A DNA stretch of 20,834 nt from DATEPR01 sp036503065 (GTDB taxonomy: Bacteria; Actinomycetota; Actinomycetes; Mycobacteriales; Pseudonocardiaceae), in assembly GCA_036503065.1 (NCBI GenBank), contig DASXXM010000073.1:1-20834 (forward strand), read 5' to 3'. Both the position numbers and the translations under genes were made by a program. The first letter of the stretch is position 1. Every line of letters starts with the position of its first letter. This document shows, one piece after another, positions 14,284-20,834 of this stretch. The notes under the pieces were generated by a model. The model did not search any database. It was not told the origin of the DNA and saw only the letters and a list, made by a program, of their open reading frames with translations.

Positions 14284-16033
14284 CATCATCGGTGGTGGTC
14301 CGGCAGGGCTGTTCCTGTCCACCCTGCTGCGCCGCGACGGTTTCGTCGAGGACGTCCGGCTGTTCGAACGCAACGAACCCGACACCAGCGCGGGCTGGGC
14401 GGTGGTCTTCCCGGAGGGCTCACTGGACGCTTTGTCCAAAGTAGACCCGGGCTCGTTCGAGGCGATCGAGCGCGCCGGCATGAGCTGGACGCAGGTGGAG
14501 ATCCGCTGCCGGGAATCCCTCTACCTGGTGGAGGGCAACCGGTTCCACGGCATCGGCCGGGACGCGTTGCTGTCCATCCTGCGCGCGCGGGCCACCGAAC
14601 TGGGTGTCCAGCTCAACTACGGCCAACAGGCGACCGACCTCGCCGACCATGCCGGTGCCGATCTCGTCGTCGGCGCGGACGGCCTCAACTCCATGGTGCG
14701 CGGCCAACTCGAGCACGAGTTCGGCCCGAGTGTCGAGGAGGGCGCGTTCTGGTACGGCTGGTTCGGCATCGAGGCGGCCCAGCCGACGTTCGCCTACATC
14801 TTCGTGGACACCGAGTGGGGTCTGTTCCAGGGCTACGTCTACCCGTCCGGGCAGTCGTGGAGCTCGTTGATCATCTATGTCTCCGAGGAGACCCGGCAGC
14901 GGTCCGGCCTGGCCACCATGGACGTCGACGAGTCGCTACGGTTCTGCGAGCGGGTGTTCGCCGCCCACCTCGACGGCAGGCCGATCCTGCGGCGCGGGCC
15001 CGCCTGGACCCGGTTCCGCCACCTGCGCTGCGACAGCTGGCACACCGACGACGTGGTGCTCATCGGCGACGCGGCGCACACCGCGCACTGGTCCATCGGC
15101 TCCGGCACCCGGCTGGCCGTCGAGGACGCGATCGCGCTGGCCGCCCAGTTGCGCGCCCAGCCGACCCGGATTCCGGAAGCCCTCGCGATGTACGAGAAGG
15201 TCCGGCGCGACCGGGTCGAGCAGTTCCAGGACGCGGCCCTGCTGTCCGAACGGTACTTCGACAACGTCCAGCGCTACCTGGACTTCGAGCCGATCCAGTT
15301 CGCCTACCAGCTGGTCGCCCGGTCATGGCGGATCACGTTCGCCGACATCGCCAAGCGGGACCCGGACTTCATCCGCCGGTTCAACGCCTGGTTCCACGGC
15401 CGCGCCACCGGCACACCGACCGAGATCGCCCCGTCGCCGGTGTTCGCCCCGGCCGCCATCGGCGGGCTGCGGCTGGCCAACCGGGTCGTCACGACGGTCC
15501 CGACCGAGGGCGCAGGCCTGGTGATCGGCACACCACCCACGGCCGGCGAGCCTGCCGCCGTCGTGGTCGGTGCGGGACAGCTGGCGTCGGAACTGACGGC
15601 CGCACGGGACGCCGGCTACCAGCTGGCCCTGCTCGACCTCACCGAACACCCCGTCACCGACCTGCTGGCCGCGCCACCGAGTACGGCGCTGGCCGCCTTG
15701 CGCGCGGACTGGCCGGCCGGGCAACCGATCGGCGCCGTGCTCGGCCTGGCCGCCGGCTGCGACGCCGCGCCCCGGACCGCCGAGGCCGTCGCCGTCGCCC
15801 GCGCGCTCGAACTGTCCGAAGTAGACGTCGTGCTACTGCGGCCTGCGGTGGGTGACGCGCCGCAGGCCGGGCACGTGCTGCAGGTCGCCGACGCGGTACG
15901 TAACGAGACCGGCCTCGCCGTGATCGTCGACGACGGCCTGCGCACCCTCGACGCGGCGGACACCGCGATCGCGGCCGGCCGGGCGGACCTGTGCCTGCTG
16001 CGCCTCGACGAGCCCGACGCCGGGGAGGCGTGA
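14273..16033 (+). CDS. Aryl-CoA 5-hydroxylase with collapsed reductase domain
   Basis: The protein has 586 residues. Residues 1 to about 380 are a group A flavin monooxygenase: GGGPAG (7-12), VVGADGLNSMVR (132-143) and VLIGDAAHTAHWSIGSGTRLAVEDA (262-286). This pattern is that of salicylyl-CoA 5-hydroxylase and 2-aminobenzoyl-CoA monooxygenase/reductase. Residues 388-586 match the two ends of the old-yellow-enzyme domain that follows in the latter (FAPAAIGGLRLANRVV at the start; VRNETG and IAAGRADLC near the end). That domain is usually near 370 residues and here has about 200, with the stretch carrying the FMN and substrate His residues absent. Hydroxylation of an anthraniloyl-CoA or salicylyl-CoA type substrate without ring reduction is inferred. 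It lies directly before a CoA ligase (TGATG overlap). Confidence 0.88.
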   Translation: MRVDIIGGGPAGLFLSTLLRRDGFVEDVRLFERNEPDTSAGWAVVFPEGSLDALSKVDPGSFEAIERAGMSWTQVEIRCRESLYLVEGNRFHGIGRDALLSILRARATELGVQLNYGQQATDLADHAGADLVVGADGLNSMVRGQLEHEFGPSVEEGAFWYGWFGIEAAQPTFAYIFVDTEWGLFQGYVYPSGQSWSSLIIYVSEETRQRSGLATMDVDESLRFCERVFAAHLDGRPILRRGPAWTRFRHLRCDSWHTDDVVLIGDAAHTAHWSIGSGTRLAVEDAIALAAQLRAQPTRIPEALAMYEKVRRDRVEQFQDAALLSERYFDNVQRYLDFEPIQFAYQLVARSWRITFADIAKRDPDFIRRFNAWFHGRATGTPTEIAPSPVFAPAAIGGLRLANRVVTTVPTEGAGLVIGTPPTAGEPAAVVVGAGQLASELTAARDAGYQLALLDLTEHPVTDLLAAPPSTALAALRADWPAGQPIGAVLGLAAGCDAAPRTAEAVAVARALELSEVDVVLLRPAVGDAPQAGHVLQVADAVRNETGLAVIVDDGLRTLDAADTAIAAGRADLCLLRLDEPDAGEA

Positions 16034-17328
16034 TGAGCGACCAGTCGTTCTGGAACCAGCGCACCGAGACGATGCCCCGCGCGGAGCTGGCCGCGTGGCA
16101 GTGGCGCAAGCTGCGCACCGCGCTGGCACAGGCCCGCAACTCCAAGTTCTGGGCCGACCGGATCCCGACGGACATCCGGTCCTTCGAGGACTACGTGCGG
16201 CGAGTTCCGTTGGTGCACAAGAAGGACCTGGTGGCCGCCGAGGAGGTGGCGCCGCCGTTCGGCCTGCTGCCCTCGATCGACCCGTCGGCCGGCATCCGGT
16301 ACCACCAGACCAGCGGCACCAGCGGCAACACGCCACTTCGGACGTTCGACACGGTCCGGGACTGGACCTGGGCGGTCGACATGTGGTGCACCATGCTGCA
16401 CGGGGTCGGCGTGCGGCCGCGGCACCGCGGCTGCGTCGCCTTCGGGTACGGCCTGTTCATCGGGTTCTGGGGGATGCAGGACGCGATGATGCGGATGGGC
16501 TGCACGGTCCTGCCGACCGGCTCGATGGACTCGCCCGCCCGCGTCCGGCTGCTGGTCGACTACCAGGTCGAGGTGCTCGGCTGCACCCCGACCTACGCGC
16601 TGCGGCTGCTGGAGACCGCCAAGGAGATGGGCATCGACCTGGCCGTGGACGGCAACCTGCGGATCGTGATCACCGGCGCGGAGCCGCGCCCGCCCGCCAC
16701 CGTCCGGGCGATCAGCGAGGGTTTCGGCGCCAAGGTGTTCGACGTCGCCGGCATGACCGAGCTCGCCACCGTGTTCACGTTCGAGTGCCCGGCCCGGCCG
16801 GGCGCGTGTCACATCATCGAGCCCGGCGTGATCGAGGAGGTGCTGCACCCCGAGACCCGCGAGCCGGTCGGCTACGGGGAGCGCGGCGTGCGGGTGATGA
16901 CCGGTCTCGGCCGGGAGGGCTTCCAGATCTTCCGTTACTGGACCGAGGATCTCGTCATCAAGCGGCCGTGGCACGAGTGCGGCTGCGGCCGCACGTGGGA
17001 CTGGTACGACGGCGGCATCATCGGCCGCGCGGACGACATGCGCAAGATCCGCGGGATCTCGGTGACGCCGGTGATGGTCGAGGACGTCGTCCGCGGCTTC
17101 GCCGAGGTCCGCGAGTTCCAGACCGTGCTGCGGTCCGATCGCGGGCTGGACGTGATGGTGCTGCGGATCGAGCCGAACGACGCCGAAACGGCGACCGCGA
17201 CGCTCGGCGAGCGGATCGGTGCCCAGATCAAGCGCACGATCGGCCTACAGCCGCTCGTCGAACTGGTGCGACCCGGTGTGTTGCCACGATTCGAGGCGAA
17301 GGCGGTGCGATTCCATGACGAGCGGTGA
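16033..17328 (+). CDS. Phenylacetate-CoA-ligase-like (PaaK-type) adenylating enzyme
   Basis: This 431-residue enzyme is the PaaK type of adenylate-forming ligase, normal in length. The N-terminal FWNQRTETMPRAELAAWQWRKL is typical. The phosphate loop is HQTSGTSGNTPL (91-102), a middle ITGAEPRPP and VAGMTELA form the aryl-AMP pocket region, and the hinge reads IIGRADDMRKIRGISVTPVMVEDV, after a CGCG cluster. It would convert an aromatic acid and ATP to the aryl-AMP and then to the CoA thioester, or load a carrier protein. The ATG overlaps the hydroxylase stop as TGATG, so both are coupled, which suggests that it makes the hydroxylase substrate. The exact acid cannot be read; anthranilate or salicylate types are the guess from context. 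Confidence 0.92.
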   Translation: MSDQSFWNQRTETMPRAELAAWQWRKLRTALAQARNSKFWADRIPTDIRSFEDYVRRVPLVHKKDLVAAEEVAPPFGLLPSIDPSAGIRYHQTSGTSGNTPLRTFDTVRDWTWAVDMWCTMLHGVGVRPRHRGCVAFGYGLFIGFWGMQDAMMRMGCTVLPTGSMDSPARVRLLVDYQVEVLGCTPTYALRLLETAKEMGIDLAVDGNLRIVITGAEPRPPATVRAISEGFGAKVFDVAGMTELATVFTFECPARPGACHIIEPGVIEEVLHPETREPVGYGERGVRVMTGLGREGFQIFRYWTEDLVIKRPWHECGCGRTWDWYDGGIIGRADDMRKIRGISVTPVMVEDVVRGFAEVREFQTVLRSDRGLDVMVLRIEPNDAETATATLGERIGAQIKRTIGLQPLVELVRPGVLPRFEAKAVRFHDER

Positions 17329-17533
17329 GCTGACCGAGCGGGAGGAGCGGCAGTTGCGCGAGTGCTACGCGGCGCTGCACGAACTCGCGGCGACCTGCGC
17401 GGTCCCCGCGGTGCGCACCGCCGCCCGGGCTGCGGTCGCCGAGGTCCACGTCGCCCTGGACGGTCAGGCGCTCGAGTTCGAGATGTACACCCACCGCTGG
17501 CTCGCGGAGGGGCACGAGAGGGGACGTGGGTAA
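17315..17533 (+). CDS. Small protein of 72 residues, unknown
   Basis: A small, largely helical, charged protein lies between the two CoA ligases. The sequence starts MTSGELTEREERQL, has a helical middle (RECYAALHELAATCAVPAVR, then an Ala-rich helix) and ends with QALEFEMYTHRWLAEG. It contains two Cys (C17, C28) not arranged as a metal site. There is no signal or membrane segment. It overlaps the PaaK-like gene by 14 bp and ends 2 bp before the next ATG, which makes it a real coupled gene and not a chance frame. I do not recognise the family with certainty. A partner or stabilising subunit of a ligase or hydroxylase is a reasonable guess. Confidence 0.75.
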   Translation: MTSGELTEREERQLRECYAALHELAATCAVPAVRTAARAAVAEVHVALDGQALEFEMYTHRWLAEGHERGRG

Positions 17534-17535
17534 CG

Positions 17536-19089
17536 ATGTCGGTCACCACCGCCAACGAGATCGTCTTCGCGCGGTCGGGCGAGGAGCCGGACTACAACCT
17601 GGCGCAGCGGTTCCTCGACCCGGTCGACGGCGGGCGCACCGCGCTGCTCACCGCCGCCGGCCCGACCACGTACGGCGAGTTGCGCGCGCTGGTCAACCAG
17701 GTGGGCAACGCGCTGCGCGGACTCGGCGTGCGCAAGGGCCACCGGGTGCTGATCTCCATGCGTGACAGCGTCGAGTACGTGGCCACCTGGTATGCCGCGC
17801 AGCGGATCGGCGCGATCACCGTGGAGGTCTACAACTTCCTGACACCCGAGGACTACCGCTACTACGTCGGCTACCTCGAACCGTCGATCGTCGTCACCGA
17901 CGGCGCCGCGGTCGACGCGATGCGGGCCGGCGGCGTGTCCGGCATGGTCGTGTCCGGGCTGCCGCGCGGCGAACTGCGCGCGACCGAGCACGACTTCGAG
18001 GCGCTGGTCTCGGCGCAGCCCACCGACCTGGTCGCGACCCCGATGAGCGCGGACGACGAGGTGATGTGGAAGCTCACCACCGGCAGCACCGGCAAACCCA
18101 AGGCGTGCCGGCACGTCGCGCGCAGCCCGTGGCTGAGTCACCTGTGGTACGCCGTCGGCGCGCTCGGCCTGCGGTCCGACGACGTGGTGCTGCCGGTGCC
18201 CAAGCTGTTCTTCGGCTACTCCCGTGACCTGGTGGCGTTGTACCCGATGGGTGTCGGCGCGGCAGGCATCCTCTACCCGGAGCGCAGCACGGCGGAGCGG
18301 ATCTTCGAGCTGGCCGCCCGGCACCGGCCGACGATCCTGGTGAACGTGCCGACCATGATGAAGTCGATGCTGGCGCACCCGGACGCGGCAAGGGCCGACC
18401 TGAGCTCGGTACGGATGTGTCTTTCCGCAGGCGAGCACCTCCCGGCCGAACTGCACCGGCGGTGGCAGGACACGTTCGGTGTCGAGGTGCTCGACTGCAT
18501 CGGCTCGTCCGAGGCGTACCACGCGTTCATCTGCAACCGTCCGGGGCGGGTGCGGATGGGCAGTCTCGGCCAGGTCATCCCGCACTACGCTGCCACCGTG
18601 ACCGACGACGACGGCAACCCGCTGCCGGACGGCGAGGTCGGTGTCCTGCAGGTGACCGGCAAGCCGGTGGCGATCGGCTACTGGCAGGCGCCGGAGAAGT
18701 CGGCGACGACCTTCCCCGCCCCCGACACGTTGCGCACCGGCGACCTGTTCAGCCGGGACGCGGATGGCTACTACTACTACCGGGGCCGGGCCGACGACCT
18801 GTTGAAGGTCAGCGGGTTGTACGTGGCGCCGACGGAGATCGAGAACTGCCTCGCCACCCATCCGGCCGTGGTGGCGTGCGCGGTGGTCGGCTACACCACG
18901 GCGGACGGGCTGACCAGTACGCGCGGTTTCGTTGTCGCCCGCGAACCGGTTGCCCCGGCGGACCTCCAGCAGTATGTGCGGGACCGGCTGGCCCCGCACA
19001 AGTATCCGAGGGACATCCGGTTCGTGGACGCGCTGCCGGAGACGCCGTCGGGCAAGATCGACCGTAACACGTTGCGATCACTCCACTGA
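17536..19089 (+). CDS. Benzoate-CoA-ligase-type acyl-CoA synthetase
   Basis: This 517-residue member of the ANL superfamily is closest in pattern to the benzoate/4-hydroxybenzoate/anthranilate-CoA ligases. It has DYNLAQRFLD (19-28), the phosphate loop LTTGSTGKPK (180-189), VPKLFFGYSRDL, a GSSEAYHAF (A5) motif, the A8 hinge YYYRGRADDLLKVSGLYVAP and a catalytic lysine near the end (K507 in PSGKIDR). It activates an aromatic acid to its CoA thioester in the cytoplasm. It is the second aryl ligase in a row, so either two acids are activated or one acid is activated at two stages. The ATG is 2 bp after the small gene, with GAGGGG further upstream. The ORF has a good start and full length. Confidence 0.93.
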   Translation: MSVTTANEIVFARSGEEPDYNLAQRFLDPVDGGRTALLTAAGPTTYGELRALVNQVGNALRGLGVRKGHRVLISMRDSVEYVATWYAAQRIGAITVEVYNFLTPEDYRYYVGYLEPSIVVTDGAAVDAMRAGGVSGMVVSGLPRGELRATEHDFEALVSAQPTDLVATPMSADDEVMWKLTTGSTGKPKACRHVARSPWLSHLWYAVGALGLRSDDVVLPVPKLFFGYSRDLVALYPMGVGAAGILYPERSTAERIFELAARHRPTILVNVPTMMKSMLAHPDAARADLSSVRMCLSAGEHLPAELHRRWQDTFGVEVLDCIGSSEAYHAFICNRPGRVRMGSLGQVIPHYAATVTDDDGNPLPDGEVGVLQVTGKPVAIGYWQAPEKSATTFPAPDTLRTGDLFSRDADGYYYYRGRADDLLKVSGLYVAPTEIENCLATHPAVVACAVVGYTTADGLTSTRGFVVAREPVAPADLQQYVRDRLAPHKYPRDIRFVDALPETPSGKIDRNTLRSLH

Positions 19090-19195
19090 TTACAGTCACG
19101 GGACCGCAATACAGAAGATGCGACACCTACCCTGGCGGACGACGATGGGGTTCGCCAAGGGAACCGTACCCGATTTGGAAAGAAGGACCCTCCCT
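19090..19195. other. Intergenic gap before the hydrolase
   Basis: This is a 106-bp gap with lower GC than the flanking genes. An AGAAGGA site lies at 19181-19187. I see no hairpin or sure promoter. The hydrolase may have its own promoter or be read through from upstream. Confidence 0.4.
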
Positions 19196-19999
19196 ATGAG
19201 CACAGTGAAGTCGAGCGACGGCACCACGATCGCTTACGAAAAGGTCGGCCAGGGTCCGCCGGTCGTCTTGGTCGACGGCGCCTTCGTTTACCGTGCCATC
19301 GACCCGTGGGCGCCGGAGTTCGCCGGCCACCTCGCCGGGAAGTACACCGTCTACACCTACGAGCGGCGTGGCCGGGGCGGCAGTGGGGACACCGCGCCGT
19401 ACGCCATCGAGCGCGAGATCGAGGACCTGGCAGCGGTCATCAAGGAGGCGGGCGGGTCCGCCAACGTCGTCGGTCTGTCCTCGGGCGGCGTGCTGGCCCT
19501 GGACGCGGCGGCCAGTGGCCTGTCCATCGCCAAGCTGGCCGTCTTCGAGGCGCCGGTCCTCGTGGACGACGGCCGCCCGCCGCGTCCGGACACCTACCTC
19601 GCGGACGTCAAGACCATGATCGCGGAGGGTCGCAACGGTGACGCGATCGCCGAGGCGCTGACCAAGGCGGTCGGCATCCCCGAGGAGTTCGTCGCGGGCA
19701 TGCGCACCCAGCCGTTCTTCCCGGCGATGGAGGCCGTCGGCCCCACGGTGGCCTACGACGGTGAGATCATGGAAGGCCTGATGTCGGGCAAGCCGCTGCC
19801 CACCGGCCGGTGGAGCACGGTGAACGTGCCGACCCTGCTGCTCTACGGCACCGCGAGCGAGCCCCTGTGGATGAAGGCGGGCGCCGAGGCGCTGGGCGAG
19901 CTCATCTCGAACGCCGAGGTGCGCGGCCTGGAAGGCCAGACCCACGAGGTCTCCGCCGAGATCCTGGCCGGGGTCGTGGACACGTACTTCGCGGCCTGA
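19196..19999 (+). CDS. Alpha/beta hydrolase
   Basis: The protein has 267 residues, a compact alpha/beta hydrolase. The nucleophile elbow is GLSSGG with S95, and the His of the triad is H250 (GQTHEV). The acid is not obvious: the usual spot after strand 7 reads YGTASEPLW and has no Asp, so E222 or a residue after strand 6 (E118) may serve. An oxyanion-side VDGAF replaces the common HG. The start is the ATG at 19196 with AGAAGGA upstream; a 30-residue longer form is possible but lacks a good site. It could hydrolyse a CoA thioester, ester or lactone, or work as a cyclase or coupling enzyme. It is the last gene of the operon and is followed by a terminator. Confidence 0.88.
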   Translation: MSTVKSSDGTTIAYEKVGQGPPVVLVDGAFVYRAIDPWAPEFAGHLAGKYTVYTYERRGRGGSGDTAPYAIEREIEDLAAVIKEAGGSANVVGLSSGGVLALDAAASGLSIAKLAVFEAPVLVDDGRPPRPDTYLADVKTMIAEGRNGDAIAEALTKAVGIPEEFVAGMRTQPFFPAMEAVGPTVAYDGEIMEGLMSGKPLPTGRWSTVNVPTLLLYGTASEPLWMKAGAEALGELISNAEVRGLEGQTHEVSAEILAGVVDTYFAA

Positions 20000-20020
20000 A
20001 CGAACCTCTCGGACGCAGAT

Positions 20021-20054
20021 CGGGCCGGCCCCTGGTGGCCGGCCCGTTCTGTTT
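20021..20054 (+). terminator. Rho-independent-like terminator of the long operon
   Basis: A perfect 10-bp GC stem (20021-20030 with 20037-20046), with a CCTGGT loop, is followed by TTCTGTTT. It lies 21 bp after the hydrolase stop and separates the operon from the next gene. Confidence 0.9.
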
Positions 20055-20089
20055 CCAACCCGGGCCGTCACGCAACAGGGAGGAACACA

Positions 20090-20722
20090 ATGAAAACGTC
20101 AATCAAGAACGTCGACCCGAAGGTCACCCAGTACATCGAGGACTCCGAGGATTTTGCCAGGCCAATCCTCAATCACCTTCGAGAGCTGATACACAAGAAC
20201 TGCCCCGAGGTGGTCGAGTCGATCAAGTGGAAGATTCCACACTTCGACTACAAAAAAGACTTTCTGTGCGTCCTGACGTCAGCTTCAAATCATTGCTCGC
20301 TTACTTTCATAAAGTCTGAGTTTATGAGCGATCCTCGATTTGCTGGTGGCAAGAAGGTGAAGCCGGGCCAGCGGTTCATGAGCAAGATCGTGAGCATGTC
20401 CGACCTGCCGTCGGATGAGGAACTCGCGAGTTTCATCAAAGAGGCGATGGTTCTCAACGACAACGGCGTGAAGCTCGACAAGACGGCCAAGGCCGCGTCG
20501 GGCAGCAAACCGCCGGTGGAGACTCCGGCGTACTTCCTGGAGGCGCTGGCGAAGAATCCTGCCGCCAAAAAGGTCTTCGAAGGCCAGTCGGCGTCGTTCC
20601 GCAAGAACTACAACGTGTGGTTCGAGAGCGCGAAAACCGATGCCACCCGGCAACAGCGAGTAGCCGAAGCCCTGGAATGGATCGCCGAAGGCAAAGGCCG
20701 ATTCTGGAAGTACGAAAAGTAA
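20090..20722 (+). CDS. DUF1801 / YdeI-type protein
   Basis: The protein has 210 residues. The N-terminal part (about 15-120) matches DUF1801, a small fold with PILNHLRELIHKNCPEVVESIKWKIPHF and YKKDFLCVL. The C-terminal part (about 145-210) carries the YdeI/OmpD-associated helix pattern: EALAKNPAAKKVFEGQ, FRKNYNVWFE and then an RVAEALEWIAEGKGR-like end. The two-part form is common in bacteria; its role is not established, although such proteins have been called bacteriocin-protection-like. It has a strong GGGAGGAA site. Codon use is visibly richer in A and T than in the operon, with many AAA, TTT and AAT codons, which suggests a different origin. It is probably not part of the pathway. Confidence 0.88.
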   Translation: MKTSIKNVDPKVTQYIEDSEDFARPILNHLRELIHKNCPEVVESIKWKIPHFDYKKDFLCVLTSASNHCSLTFIKSEFMSDPRFAGGKKVKPGQRFMSKIVSMSDLPSDEELASFIKEAMVLNDNGVKLDKTAKAASGSKPPVETPAYFLEALAKNPAAKKVFEGQSASFRKNYNVWFESAKTDATRQQRVAEALEWIAEGKGRFWKYEK

Positions 20723-20785
20723 AGAAAGGTCCAGGAATAAACGGAACCACCGTTGGATCGAGCGAAGCGAGGCGTCTGGCCCGGT

Positions 20786-20822
20786 CCGCCGCGGTGTCTT
20801 CGCCCCCGGAGCGGCGGCGAAG
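20786..20822. terminator. Nested hairpins at the right edge
   Basis: CCGCCGC (20786-20792) can pair with GCGGCGG (20811-20817), and CTTCGCC (20798-20804) with GGCGAAG (20816-20822). These are competing 7-bp stems about 65 bp after the DUF1801 stop. They could act as its terminator or as a terminator for a gene arriving from the right. No gene is visible in 20723-20834. Confidence 0.4.
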
Positions 20823-20834
20823 CCCAGCGCAGGG

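Noticed and set aside
1..20834. tRNA, rRNA, CRISPR arrays, insertion sequences or integrase sites
   Set aside because: I looked for cloverleaf-like ends, regularly spaced repeats, transposase motifs and terminal repeats, and saw none that I could support.

Overview
The window is high-GC DNA with the codon pattern, GTG starts and strong GGAGG ribosome binding sites of an actinomycete. I cannot name the genus. Almost every gene encodes a tailoring or precursor enzyme: P450, flavoenzymes, methyltransferases, aryl-CoA ligases, and TrpC-like and TrpA-like barrels. This looks like the interior and right-hand part of a specialised-metabolite gene cluster. No polyketide synthase, NRPS, terpene synthase, carrier protein, regulator or exporter lies inside the window, so the core scaffold enzyme, if there is one, is outside it or the pathway is of an unusual type.

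Layout. Positions 1-303 are non-coding and end in a strong terminator-like hairpin. A minus-strand block follows, transcribed right to left: aldo/keto reductase (3337-4185), a three-part methyltransferase (1594-3150) and a cytochrome P450 (304-1545). A divergent gap at 4186-4364 carries a 10-bp inverted repeat that covers a start codon. A plus-strand trio comes next: a class I methyltransferase, a DUF2855 protein and a DUF2306 membrane protein (4365-7019). It converges, through a shared bidirectional hairpin, on a minus-strand ABC-type solute-binding protein (7097-8449) that has no signal peptide. From the divergent gap at 8450-8629 a ten-gene plus-strand operon runs to 19999, mostly with overlapping or nearly touching genes: acyl-CoA-dehydrogenase-fold monooxygenase, FAD monooxygenase/epoxidase-like protein, VAO-type oxidase, TrpC-like, TrpA-like, an aryl-CoA 5-hydroxylase with a collapsed reductase domain, a PaaK-like CoA ligase, a 72-residue unknown, a benzoate-CoA-ligase-type enzyme and an alpha/beta hydrolase. 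A hairpin with a T-rich tail closes it. A lower-GC DUF1801/YdeI-type gene (20090-20722) probably lies outside the cluster.

How the genes may work together (inference). Two aryl-CoA ligases and the anthraniloyl/salicylyl-CoA hydroxylase homologue point to an aromatic acid, probably anthranilate-like or salicylate-like, that is activated as a CoA thioester and oxidised. The TrpC-like and TrpA-like pair, with no TrpB, would at first sight supply free indole. By hand alignment, however, both have lost a key catalytic residue of the canonical enzymes (TrpC general-base Glu to Gly; TrpA Asp60 to Arg), while the Lys residues of TrpC, the Glu49 equivalent of TrpA and the phosphate-binding ends are kept. 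They look repurposed. This pair, the deleted reductase domain next to it and the cytoplasmic solute-binding protein are the strongest candidates for undescribed chemistry.
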